Source of the DNA: an uncultured Mucilaginibacter sp.
Lineage (GTDB): Bacteria; Bacteroidota; Bacteroidia; Sphingobacteriales; Sphingobacteriaceae
DNA length: 57,020 nucleotides
Assembly (NCBI GenBank): GCA_903863845.1
Contig: CAIPDP010000123.1
Location: forward strand, 1 to 57,020
Direction: 5' to 3'
In this document: in pieces, positions 34,354-41,851 of the stretch
How the letters are laid out: every line of letters begins with the position of its first letter
Position numbering within the stretch: position 1 is the stretch's first letter
Translations under genes and position numbers: made by a program
Notes under the pieces: model-generated
Databases searched by the model: none
Seen by the model: only the letters and a program-made list of their open reading frames with translations
What the model was told of the DNA's origin: nothing

Positions 34354-36081
34354 ATGAACAAAGTATTTATCGCCCTATGCTGTTTTGCAGCTATTGCAGG
34401 CCTATCCTGCCAGAAAAAAGCAACAATTGCAACCGAACAACCCGACCGTAAATGGTGGAAAGAAGCCGTTGTATATCAGATATATCCGCGCAGTTTTAAA
34501 GATGCTAATGGCGACGGCATAGGCGATCTGAAGGGGATCATTTCAAAATTAGATTATATCAAAAGTCTTGGCGTAACCGCTGTATGGTTAAATCCTATCT
34601 ATAGCTCGCCCAACGACGATAACGGCTACGATGTAAGCGATTACCGTAACATCATGACCGATTTTGGTACCATGGCCGATTTTGACGAATTGCTGAAAGG
34701 TCTGCATGCACGCGGTATTAAACTGGTAATGGACCTGGTAGTGAACCATAGCAGCGATGAGCATGAATGGTTTAAGCAGAGTCGCAGTTCACGCACGAGT
34801 CCTTATCGTGATTATTACCATTGGTGGAACGCCGAACGCGGCACTCCTCCCCCACGCTATAGTTTATTTGACGTTAATCATGATGCCTGGCGTTATGATT
34901 CTCTTACCAAAGCCTATTACCTGCACTACTTTTCGCGCAAGCAACCCGATCTGAATTGGGAAAATCCTAAAGTGCGAAAGGAAGTTTTTGACATCATGAA
35001 GTTTTGGTGCAACAAAGGCATCGACGGTTTCCGCCTGGACGCTTTTGGTTTTGCCGCAAAGGATACCACCTGGCCGGTATATCCAAAAGGCTATGAAAAG
35101 AATTTCTCGAAATATTATGCCCTGCAACCTCATTTGCACGATTACCTGAAAGAAATGAACCAGGAGGTGTTAAGCAAATACGACGTAATGAGTGTTGCCG
35201 AAGGAACTGGTAACACCTACGAAGACGCCCATAACATGGTAGATGCTGACCGTCATGAGTTGGGTATGGCTTACCCTTTTGAAGGGGTTGATATAGCGAA
35301 ACCTGAAGGTTACAGCGTTTTACATTTTAAACAGGTATTTAGCAAATGGGATAGTGTTTTTGCAGATAAAGGCTGGCTTTCGGTTTTCCTGGCTAACCAC
35401 GATCAATCGCGTTTGGTGAGCCGTTTTGGAAATGACAAGCCAGCATTCAGGGAACTTTCATCCAAAATGTTAAACACATTTATTTTGACAATGCGTGGTA
35501 CACCTTATTATTACAACGGCGACGAACTGGGTATGACCAACGCCGGCTTTACAGATATTAAAGATTATCGCGACAAGGCAACGTTGAACGAGTACCAGCA
35601 TCAGATCAATATTAAAGGAGATATGAAGTTGTTTATGAAAAATACAGAATTTGCCTGCCGTGATAATAGTCGCACGCCATTTCAATGGGACGGCACTGCG
35701 AATGGTGGATTTTCGACAGGTACCCCATGGATAAAGGTGAATCCAAATTACACTTCAATCAACGCAGCAGCGCAGGAAAACGACCCCAATTCGATCCTTA
35801 ATTATTTCAGGAAAGCGGTTAAACTGCGACATGATAACTTAGTGCTGGTTTACGGGAAATATACGCTATTAGACAGTAGCAACCCGGATACCTATGCCTA
35901 TACAAGGGAACTTGATGGTAAAAAATTATTGGTTTTGTTAAACTTCAGAGATCATATCGCAGCAGCAAAAACCGGGCTCGATTTAAGTAAAGCAAAGGTA
36001 TTGATAAGCAATTACGACCAACCTTCGGCTGATGGGAAACTGAAGCCATACGAAGCTGTAGTGTATGAGCTTCAGAATTGA
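34354..36081 (+). CDS. Glycoside hydrolase family 13 alpha-glucosidase, lipoprotein
   Basis: Retaining alpha-glucosidase of the oligo-1,6-glucosidase/alpha-glucosidase type. Lipobox GLSC (C19) places it in the periplasm or at the surface. GH13 regions: MDLVVNHSS (region I), G225-F-R-L-D229 (nucleophile), E283 in VAEGTG (acid/base) and N348-H-D350 (transition-state Asp). 575 residues with a small C-terminal beta domain (KLLVLLNFRDH) is the normal build. The subfamily signature after beta-strand 4 (AFGFAAKD) does not settle the linkage specificity. It stands alone with a terminator before it; regulation by the neighbouring Nudix-type regulator is plausible. Confidence 0.93.
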   Translation: MNKVFIALCCFAAIAGLSCQKKATIATEQPDRKWWKEAVVYQIYPRSFKDANGDGIGDLKGIISKLDYIKSLGVTAVWLNPIYSSPNDDNGYDVSDYRNIMTDFGTMADFDELLKGLHARGIKLVMDLVVNHSSDEHEWFKQSRSSRTSPYRDYYHWWNAERGTPPPRYSLFDVNHDAWRYDSLTKAYYLHYFSRKQPDLNWENPKVRKEVFDIMKFWCNKGIDGFRLDAFGFAAKDTTWPVYPKGYEKNFSKYYALQPHLHDYLKEMNQEVLSKYDVMSVAEGTGNTYEDAHNMVDADRHELGMAYPFEGVDIAKPEGYSVLHFKQVFSKWDSVFADKGWLSVFLANHDQSRLVSRFGNDKPAFRELSSKMLNTFILTMRGTPYYYNGDELGMTNAGFTDIKDYRDKATLNEYQHQINIKGDMKLFMKNTEFACRDNSRTPFQWDGTANGGFSTGTPWIKVNPNYTSINAAAQENDPNSILNYFRKAVKLRHDNLVLVYGKYTLLDSSNPDTYAYTRELDGKKLLVLLNFRDHIAAAKTGLDLSKAKVLISNYDQPSADGKLKPYEAVVYELQN

Positions 36082-36218
36082 ACAATTGGGCTATCTAGTT
36101 ATTAGCTCGGCTGAGTGACATTTTGCGGCAGCAATAATTTCATTTGTTTACCGGGTATACCATGTAACATTTACCTGAAAACCTGGCTCATATTTAGCAG
36201 ATCGATTGTTTTTTAGTG

Positions 36219-36245
36219 ATCCTTTGCTTTAGAAGAGGATTTTTT
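36219..36245 (+). terminator. Possible terminator downstream of the GH13 gene
   Basis: ATCCT and AGGAT arms (extended by a G-U and a T-A pair) with a loop of about 8 nt, directly followed by six T. It lies 138 bp past the stop; the stem is short, so the call is moderate. Confidence 0.5.
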
Positions 36246-36347
36246 AAAATATCAGGGAGCATTTATTAAAATTCTCTATCTTGCGTCAGCAATTATTAAC
36301 CTATACGGAATAGTGCACCCGCACACCGTTCATTTATTTTTAACGAC

Positions 36348-37061
36348 ATGAAAACAAACCACGCCCGCAAGGCTCTTTACCTGGCTATCACCTTTGCATT
36401 ATCTAGCTTTTGCTTTATCGCATCCGCACAGGACAGTATCCCCAAACCACCAAAACTGGATGAAAAAGGATGGCGCCAATTATTTAATGGCAAAGATCTG
36501 GACGGTTGGAAAATGGTAGGCCCGGGAAAACGTTATGTAGAGAACGGTGTTACCGGAAGTCACGGTGGTATGGGACTATTGTACTGGAGCAAAGAAAAGT
36601 TTAGCAATTGCAAGATCCGCGTAGTTTATCGGATGCAAAAGGCAAATAGTAACTCGGGTGTTTTTATCCGGATACCATTAGAGCCCCGCGAACCATGGAT
36701 GCCTGTATTTTATGGCTATGAAGTGCAGATCGATAACCATCCGGAAACTTCTGGTGAAGACGAATATCATGTAACTGGTACCCTTTATTCATTAACCAAA
36801 CCGCTCGCAAAACCCGGTAAACCCGGCCCGGAGTGGAATGTTATGGAGATCACCCTCGATGGCTTACGTACAATCGTAACCGTAAACGGGCAAAAAGTTA
36901 CCGATTATACCGAAGGCCAACCAACCCCCGAACGTAAATTTGATTTCGAACCTTTCCGCGGTCCGCGGCCGCTTGCAGGCTACATCGGTCTGCAAAATCA
37001 TGGCGACGATGATATTGTTTTCTTTAAAGAAGTAGCTGTAAAACCACTTCATAAAAAATAA
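36348..37061 (+). CDS. DUF1080 / 3-keto-disaccharide hydrolase family protein
   Basis: Secreted 237-residue protein, signal peptide ending FIASAQ. LamG-like jelly-roll domain of PF06439 with hallmark WRQLFNGKDLDGWKMVG, NSGVFIRIP, EVQIDNH and the C-terminal GYIGLQNHGDDDIVFFKEV. Members hydrolyse 3-keto-glycosides, lyase-like, after an oxidoreductase has oxidised the sugar C3. The next gene, 5 bp downstream, is a Gfo/Idh/MocA oxidoreductase, exactly that partner class. Which glycoside is attacked is unknown. Confidence 0.9.
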   Translation: MKTNHARKALYLAITFALSSFCFIASAQDSIPKPPKLDEKGWRQLFNGKDLDGWKMVGPGKRYVENGVTGSHGGMGLLYWSKEKFSNCKIRVVYRMQKANSNSGVFIRIPLEPREPWMPVFYGYEVQIDNHPETSGEDEYHVTGTLYSLTKPLAKPGKPGPEWNVMEITLDGLRTIVTVNGQKVTDYTEGQPTPERKFDFEPFRGPRPLAGYIGLQNHGDDDIVFFKEVAVKPLHKK

Positions 37062-37066
37062 TAGCC

Positions 37067-38581
37067 ATGGAAAAGGAAAAACAAGATAATGCCATCAGCA
37101 GGGGCAACTTTTTAAAAAAAGCTGCCGTAGCGACCGCTGGATTTTATATCGTTCCGCGCTACGTCTTAGGTGGTCCGGGTTATATTGCACCCAGCGATAA
37201 ATTATATATCGCTGCCGTGGGTTGTAGCGGCGAAGCGGAAAATGATATCCACCACCATGCCAACTCTCCCAAGAAAAATGCCGAGATCTCTTTTTTATGC
37301 GACGTAGACGACCGTGCCGCTGCGCCTCGAATCAAGGAATTTCCGAAAGCTAAATTTTACCACGACTGGCGAGAAATGTTCGATAAAGAACATAAGAATT
37401 TTGACGCCGTTACCGTAGCTATTCCCGATCATAACCACGCTATTGTTGGAATGGGCGCGATGCAACTGCGTAAGCATCTTTACCTGCAAAAACCATTAAC
37501 ACATGATATTTACGAAGCCCGTGTATTGACTCAGGCTTCAGAAAAATATAAAGTAGTAACCCAAATGGGCGACCAGGGTGCATCATGCGAAGGCATGCGT
37601 ACCCTGCGCGAATGGATAGAAGCAGGGTTGCTGGGTGATATCCAGAAAGTATATTGCTGGACCGATCGCCCGGTATGGCCGCAAGGCATTTCCTGGCCAA
37701 AAACAGGCCCCGCAATTCCCAAAGAATTGAACTGGGATCTTTGGTTAGGTACCGCACAGGAAACCAACTATATCGACAACCTGGTGCCTTTCAACTGGCG
37801 TGGCTGGTGGCAATTTGGTACCGGCGCTCTGGGCGATATGGGTTGCCATATTATGGGCCCGCCGTTCAAATTATTGGGATTGGGCTACCCCACCGAGGTT
37901 TCTGGCAGTGCAAGTACCGTTTACCAGGGCATTTTTAAAGAAGGTGTTTATCCTGAAAGCGGTCCGGTTTCAAGCTCCATCAAATTCAAATTCAAACAAC
38001 AAAACGGCAAAGATCTCGACCTTTACTGGATGGATGGTGGCATAACCCCTGAACGTCTGAGTGAATTAGATGCCGATGTGAACCAAAACGAAGCTTTGGG
38101 TGATATCCCAAGCGAAAACGATTTTGAAGGTTGTACTCTGTTTATCGGCACCAACGGAAAAGCATCGTGCGGCTGGGGCGGCAGTCACCCGCGTTTATTG
38201 CCGTTATCCTTAAACAAAGACATCAACGTTCCCAAAAAATACCCGCGCGTAGAAGGCGATATGGACGGCCACTGGTGGCAATGGATCGACGCAGCCATTG
38301 CCGGCTATGGCAAAATGGAAGTTGATTCGCCGTTTGTTGGCTACGCAGGACCGTTGACCGAAACGGTGTTGATGGGCAACCTGTTACTACGAACCTTTGA
38401 TATCCAGGAAAAGATCAAATACAAAGACCCGGTTTACGGCGATCAGGAACGTTACCAGTTTAACGGGCGTTATAAGGCGCTGCAATGGGATGGTGCCAAT
38501 ATGCGCGTAACTAATTACGAGCCTGCAAACCAGTTCATCCGCCGCGAATACCGCAAGGGATGGGGTGAAGTGAAGCTGTAA
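37067..38581 (+). CDS. Gfo/Idh/MocA-family oxidoreductase, exported
   Basis: 504-residue NAD(P)-dependent sugar oxidoreductase. The N-terminus resembles a Tat signal (ISRGNFLKKAAVATAGF), but the second arginine of SRRxFLK is Gly. The Rossmann start IAAVGCSGEAEND and the EKP-type motif (here LQKPLTH) are family features. The C-terminal part contains W-R-G-W-W-Q-F-G-T-G-A-L-G-D-M-G-C-H, typical of the exported subgroup. It is translationally close to the DUF1080 gene (5 bp). Together they would oxidise a glycoside at C3 and then cleave it. If the signal is not read by Tat, the enzyme would be cytosolic. Confidence 0.9.
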   Translation: MEKEKQDNAISRGNFLKKAAVATAGFYIVPRYVLGGPGYIAPSDKLYIAAVGCSGEAENDIHHHANSPKKNAEISFLCDVDDRAAAPRIKEFPKAKFYHDWREMFDKEHKNFDAVTVAIPDHNHAIVGMGAMQLRKHLYLQKPLTHDIYEARVLTQASEKYKVVTQMGDQGASCEGMRTLREWIEAGLLGDIQKVYCWTDRPVWPQGISWPKTGPAIPKELNWDLWLGTAQETNYIDNLVPFNWRGWWQFGTGALGDMGCHIMGPPFKLLGLGYPTEVSGSASTVYQGIFKEGVYPESGPVSSSIKFKFKQQNGKDLDLYWMDGGITPERLSELDADVNQNEALGDIPSENDFEGCTLFIGTNGKASCGWGGSHPRLLPLSLNKDINVPKKYPRVEGDMDGHWWQWIDAAIAGYGKMEVDSPFVGYAGPLTETVLMGNLLLRTFDIQEKIKYKDPVYGDQERYQFNGRYKALQWDGANMRVTNYEPANQFIRREYRKGWGEVKL

Positions 38582-38596
38582 GCGCGGTCGGCGCGG

Positions 38597-38659
38597 GGAG
38601 AAAGGAGAAAGGAGAAAGGACAAAGGAGAAAGCAGAATGGAGAAATGAGAAAGGTTAAA
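38597..38659. repeat. Heptanucleotide tandem array, unit GGAGAAA (about 9 units)
   Basis: Nine consecutive 7-base units beginning 15 bp past the oxidoreductase stop: GGAGAAA three times, GGACAAA, GGAGAAA, GCAGAAT, GGAGAAA, TGAGAAA, GGTTAAA. Register is kept throughout, with substitutions only. Purine-rich on the plus strand. Confidence 0.9.
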
Positions 38660-38675
38660 GGCCAGTGCTACTTAC

Positions 38676-38717
38676 CGATGACCAATGCCGAATGCCAAAT
38701 GCCTAATGCCTAATGTC
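38676..38717. repeat. Heptanucleotide tandem array, unit NAATGCC (6 units)
   Basis: CGATGAC, CAATGCC, GAATGCC, AAATGCC, TAATGCC, TAATGTC in unbroken 7-base register, a different word from the array 17 bp upstream. Confidence 0.9.
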
Positions 38718-38729
38718 GGGAAAGCGTAA

Positions 38730-38762
38730 AGACTTAGGAAGTTTTCAAAACTTCCTAAGTCT
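38730..38762. repeat. 33-bp perfect palindromic element
   Basis: 16-base arm AGACTTAGGAAGTTTT, a central C, and its exact reverse complement. No T-run follows, so it is not a standard terminator; it resembles a REP/MITE-type hairpin in the spacer before the NYN gene. Confidence 0.85.
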
Positions 38763-38821
38763 GGCAGTCAAGGTGAGTGAACTTTATGCTACCTTACGCC
38801 TTTAGAATAAACTGTACTATT

Positions 38822-39580
38822 ATGGAAAACGACAAGGAGCTCAAATTTGCAGTGCTGATTGATGCGGACAATGTCCCTTATGCCAATGTAAAGGAGATGT
38901 TTGAGGAGATAGCCAAATATGGTACCCCCACGTTTAAGCGCATCTATGCCGATTGGACCAAACCAACAGTCTCGGGCTGGAAAAATGTATTGTTAGAAAA
39001 TGCCATCACGCCTATCCAGCAATACAGCTACTCGAGCGGCAAAAACTCGTCAGACAGTGCTTTGATCATCGACGCGATGGATATTTTGTACACCGGTAAG
39101 GTTGATGGCTTTTGTATCGTATCCAGCGATAGCGACTTCACCCGCCTGGCTACCCGGCTACGTGAAGCAGGTATGAAAGTGATCGGCATCGGGCAGAAAA
39201 AAACGCTTAACCCTTTCATTACCGCATGTGATAAGTTTATCTATATCGAGATTTTAAAGAAAGATAAACCAGTAAATACTGAACCCAATAAGGAGCCGGC
39301 AGCTAACGCTCCTTTAGTAAATGCAAACCCATTAAATAAGATCGGACCAGAAATTATTACCATGATCGCTGATAGCGTAGACGATCTGGCGGATGAAAAT
39401 GGCTGGGCCTTTCTTGGTGAACTGGGCAGCCTCATCATCAAAAAACAACCCGATTTTGACCCCAGGAATTACGGCTATGCTAAAATGTTACCCCTGATCA
39501 GAAGCCTCAATAAATACGATATCGACGAAAGGGATACCGGGAAAAAGAATGTGAAGCACATTTATATCAGGAAGAAATAG
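38822..39580 (+). CDS. NYN (PIN-like) domain protein with C-terminal OST-HTH/LOTUS domain
   Basis: 252 residues from the ATG at 38822; a longer reading to 38777 adds 15 residues without family character. The NYN/LabA-type PIN fold shows acidic residues for a metal site: D14-A-D16-N, D78 and D84 in SSDSALIIDAMD, and S102-D103-S-D105-F. Residues about 180-245 match an OST-HTH/LOTUS RNA-binding domain (LADENGWAFLGELGSLI, DPRNYGYAKMLPLI). Such proteins are predicted ribonucleases acting on structured or G-rich RNA; the bacterial role is unclear. No partner gene is adjacent. Confidence 0.88.
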   Translation: MENDKELKFAVLIDADNVPYANVKEMFEEIAKYGTPTFKRIYADWTKPTVSGWKNVLLENAITPIQQYSYSSGKNSSDSALIIDAMDILYTGKVDGFCIVSSDSDFTRLATRLREAGMKVIGIGQKKTLNPFITACDKFIYIEILKKDKPVNTEPNKEPAANAPLVNANPLNKIGPEIITMIADSVDDLADENGWAFLGELGSLIIKKQPDFDPRNYGYAKMLPLIRSLNKYDIDERDTGKKNVKHIYIRKK

Positions 39581-39628
39581 GCTCCCATTTTTATCCGGAA
39601 ATCAGGGCGAAGGACTTCTTCAATAAAC

Positions 39629-41017
39629 CTATTGATTTTTATATCGCGATAAAAACTCGGACAGCTTTTTCCGACGCCGTCTAACCGAATGCCCGATCTG
39701 TGTCTCTCCTGTATGGTTGGCATTAAATGTTTTCGGCGAACCGATCCTTTGGGAAGTGTAAATACCCGAATGTCCGCTAAAATAGTAAGCAGTAAAACAG
39801 GCTACTGCAAAATAAAGGGCATACTGACCGCCAAATAACTCGATTCCCATAAATGTGCAAGCGAGAGGCGTATTGGTAGCTCCTGCAAAAACAGCAATAA
39901 AACCAAGCGCAGCAAAAAGTCCGACCGGAGCATCAAGCAAAGTTGATAACGTGTTACCCAAGGTTGCTCCTATGTAAAACAAAGGCGTTACCTCACCCCC
40001 TTTATAGCCGGTACCCAACGTAATTGTGGTGTAAATGATCTTCCATAACCAGCTGAAAGCAAAGGCCCCGTCGGCATGAAATGCAGAAGGAATAGTTACC
40101 GAATCGGCGAATTGGGGTTCAACCCCCAGGCTCAGGTAATCCTGGCGCCCTGTTAATAACACCAGGGCAATAACGATCAGACCACCGGCAACGGGTATCA
40201 GCCAGGTTATTTTGATGAGTCGCAGAGCTAAGTTTTTTATGCCGTGAGCCAATTCGGCAAAAAAGTAGCTTGTTAAACCAAAAAGAGCAGAAGCAAAAAC
40301 TATTTTGATCAGCAGTAACAGATCGAAAGTAATTGGAAGAAAGGCGAAAGGCCTGTTTGTTACAAAGGGATCGATATGATATACCGTATGGTGAATGCCA
40401 CAAAACGCCACAGTTTGGTCGGCAAAAATACTGGCAATGATACAAGGGACGATGGCATCGTATTGGATACGACCAATTGTCAAAACCTCGAGTGCAAATA
40501 TAGTTCCGGCCAAAGGAGTACCAAACACAGCGCCAAAACCAGCTGAAACGCCAGCAATAAGCAGGGTTGTTGTATCGCGTTCATTGAGTTTAAATAATCG
40601 ACCAAAAAAGCTGGCAATACTCCCCCCCATCTGAACCGCGGTGCCTTCGCGACCTACCGAACCACCAAACAACTGACTAATGATGGTAGCGCCCAAAACC
40701 AGTGGCGCCATGCGTTTGGGAATACCTCCGCCTGGCGTATGGATCTCGTCGATAATAAGGTTATTCCCTTTTTCTGACGACTTGCCGTAAAATTTATAAA
40801 ACAGGTGTATATCTATACCCGCCAGTGGCAAAAAGTACAGGATCCATGGGTGTGAAAAGCGAAAATGGACAGACAAGTTGAGTAACCAAAGAAAAAATGC
40901 CACCGAACTGCCGATCACAAGCGCTATCGGAATAACCAGTACAGTCCACCTGAGGAGGTAATTAAAAATCCGGAAATAAGATGATTCAAAAAGATTGGAA
41001 AAAGAATTACGATTCAT
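39629..41017 (-). CDS. CLC-family fluoride/proton antiporter (CLC-F type)
   Basis: 462-residue CLC transporter, starting at the ATG at 41017 because the longer reading begins with TTG inside a riboswitch. Gating glutamate E124 lies in GREGT, not the GREGP of chloride CLCs. Where ClC-ec1 has GSGIP, here G84-N85-N86-L-I occurs, so the Cl-coordinating Ser is Asn. Residues 340-345 read G-G-E342-V-T344-P. From memory of the CLC-F group (Enterococcus casseliflavus type), the N85-E124 spacing of 39 and the E-V-T triad fit fluoride exporters. The fluoride riboswitch in the leader is independent support. It expels fluoride from the cytosol across the inner membrane. Confidence 0.9.
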   Translation of the reverse strand: MNRNSFSNLFESSYFRIFNYLLRWTVLVIPIALVIGSSVAFFLWLLNLSVHFRFSHPWILYFLPLAGIDIHLFYKFYGKSSEKGNNLIIDEIHTPGGGIPKRMAPLVLGATIISQLFGGSVGREGTAVQMGGSIASFFGRLFKLNERDTTTLLIAGVSAGFGAVFGTPLAGTIFALEVLTIGRIQYDAIVPCIIASIFADQTVAFCGIHHTVYHIDPFVTNRPFAFLPITFDLLLLIKIVFASALFGLTSYFFAELAHGIKNLALRLIKITWLIPVAGGLIVIALVLLTGRQDYLSLGVEPQFADSVTIPSAFHADGAFAFSWLWKIIYTTITLGTGYKGGEVTPLFYIGATLGNTLSTLLDAPVGLFAALGFIAVFAGATNTPLACTFMGIELFGGQYALYFAVACFTAYYFSGHSGIYTSQRIGSPKTFNANHTGETQIGHSVRRRRKKLSEFLSRYKNQ

Positions 41018-41047
41018 GCCTGTAAAATACGATAAAAACAATATTTC
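41018..41047 (-). promoter_or_regulatory. Expression platform of the fluoride riboswitch
   Basis: CAGGC immediately before the ATG (41018-41022) can pair with GCCTG at the aptamer 3' end (41049-41053). That segment overlaps the GACGCC strand needed for the fluoride-bound pseudoknot. The two pairings are mutually exclusive, predicting translational de-repression by fluoride. No terminator hairpin with a U-run is seen, which favours translational over transcriptional control. Confidence 0.6.
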
Positions 41048-41112
41048 GCAGGCGTCATCAGAACTACCAAAACAGGCAGGACGGTTCAAATAGGTGGAAC
41101 ACCATCACCTTT
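41048..41112 (-). ncRNA. Fluoride riboswitch (crcB motif) aptamer
   Basis: Read on the minus strand, the leader opens with AGGTGATGGTGTTCCACCT. P1 is AGGTG/CACCT and the conserved GATGGTGTTCC loop is present. AACCG follows, then stem CTGCC/GGTAG around TGTTTT, then CTGATGACGCCTGC. GGTGTT in the loop can pair with GACGCC as the aptamer pseudoknot. All consensus blocks of the fluoride aptamer are present in order and with normal spacing, 31 bp before a CLC-F transporter gene. Confidence 0.95.
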
Positions 41113-41118
41113 ATGATA

Positions 41119-41126
41119 CAAGTATA
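41119..41126 (-). promoter_or_regulatory. Possible -7 element for the riboswitch transcript
   Basis: Minus-strand TATACTTG, one mismatch from TAnnTTTG. Transcription starting 5-7 nt after it would begin at about 41112-41114, just at the first aptamer base, as expected. No clear -33 element was seen. Confidence 0.5.
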
Positions 41127-41339
41127 CGCAAAACACTGGTCATTGTTAAAAACGGCTGAAAATAAAATCAATTCATCCTGATAAGAATGGTTTTTTCATT
41201 ACAAAAAGGTCGCGCGTTTTCTACTATGGTTTTAAGCATACTTAACAAGACAATAGGGCGGCTGCGTCTGAGTCAAAAAAAACAAAAGTCCGAAACTATT
41301 AACTAAAATTTTTGTTAGCCCTCAAACTAAATTCAAAAT

Positions 41340-41792
41340 ATGAAAAAACGTTTACTATTTTTATTTACTGCTTTATTATTCCTGTCGGCTTATTCATATG
41401 CCGCAGGACAACATCTGTCTGATACCACCCAACGTGATACTGCCAAGATCAATAAAAAGATCAGGAACCTGCAAGCCGATCTTGGTGAATACCAGGCCGA
41501 TCTGCTAAAAACACAAAACCAGATACCAGCTGATTCAATCGCCCTGATCAAAGCAACTGATAAATCAAACGATGCGCTCGCTAACAGCAAAAGAGCAGCA
41601 AGTGACGCACTCGGTGGTGATCTGAGCGATGCGAAAAAAGCTTCGAAAAAAGCCAAACAGGCTGCCAATGCGAGCAGCGATGCAGATGATGCCCAAAAAC
41701 AGCTGGATAAAGACCGAAAAAAGGTTAAAAAATTAAGCGCAAAAATCGCCCAGACTGAAAAAAAGATCAGCGATCTGCAGGTACGGCAATAA
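41340..41792 (+). CDS. Exported coiled-coil protein, 150 residues, unknown function
   Basis: Signal peptide (LFLFTALLFLSAYSYAAGQ), then a mature part rich in Lys, Asp, Ala and Gln with heptad-like helices (KINKKIRNLQADLGEYQADLL, DKDRKKVKKLSAKIAQTEKKI). No Cys, few aromatics and no catalytic motif. It is probably a periplasmic helical or coiled-coil protein. It is followed 59 bp downstream by the SGNH gene with its own promoter. Family not recognised. Confidence 0.8.
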   Translation: MKKRLLFLFTALLFLSAYSYAAGQHLSDTTQRDTAKINKKIRNLQADLGEYQADLLKTQNQIPADSIALIKATDKSNDALANSKRAASDALGGDLSDAKKASKKAKQAANASSDADDAQKQLDKDRKKVKKLSAKIAQTEKKISDLQVRQ

Positions 41793-41816
41793 AATATCAG
41801 GGATAGCATTTAGATA

Positions 41817-41847
41817 TTGTTACTGCTTCAAGTACTTCATACCTTTA
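41817..41847 (+). promoter_or_regulatory. Predicted Bacteroidota promoter of the SGNH hydrolase gene
   Basis: -33 TTG at 41817-41819 and -7 TACCTTTA at 41840-41847 (one mismatch), spaced 20 nt as in the Bacteroidota consensus. The ATG at 41852 follows within 5 bp, so the mRNA would be leaderless or nearly so. Confidence 0.55.
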
Positions 41848-41851
41848 GCCT

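Noticed and set aside
38730-38762. Terminator of the oxidoreductase gene
   Set aside because: Perfect stem but no T-run on either side and 149 bp downstream; treated as a repeat element.
39629-41017. Chloride channel/ClcA assignment
   Set aside because: The selectivity positions (Asn for Ser, GREGT, GGEVTP) and the fluoride riboswitch favour fluoride export.
41018-41089. N-terminal extension of the CLC protein
   Set aside because: Begins with TTG inside the fluoride aptamer, and the ATG at 41017 follows the riboswitch directly.
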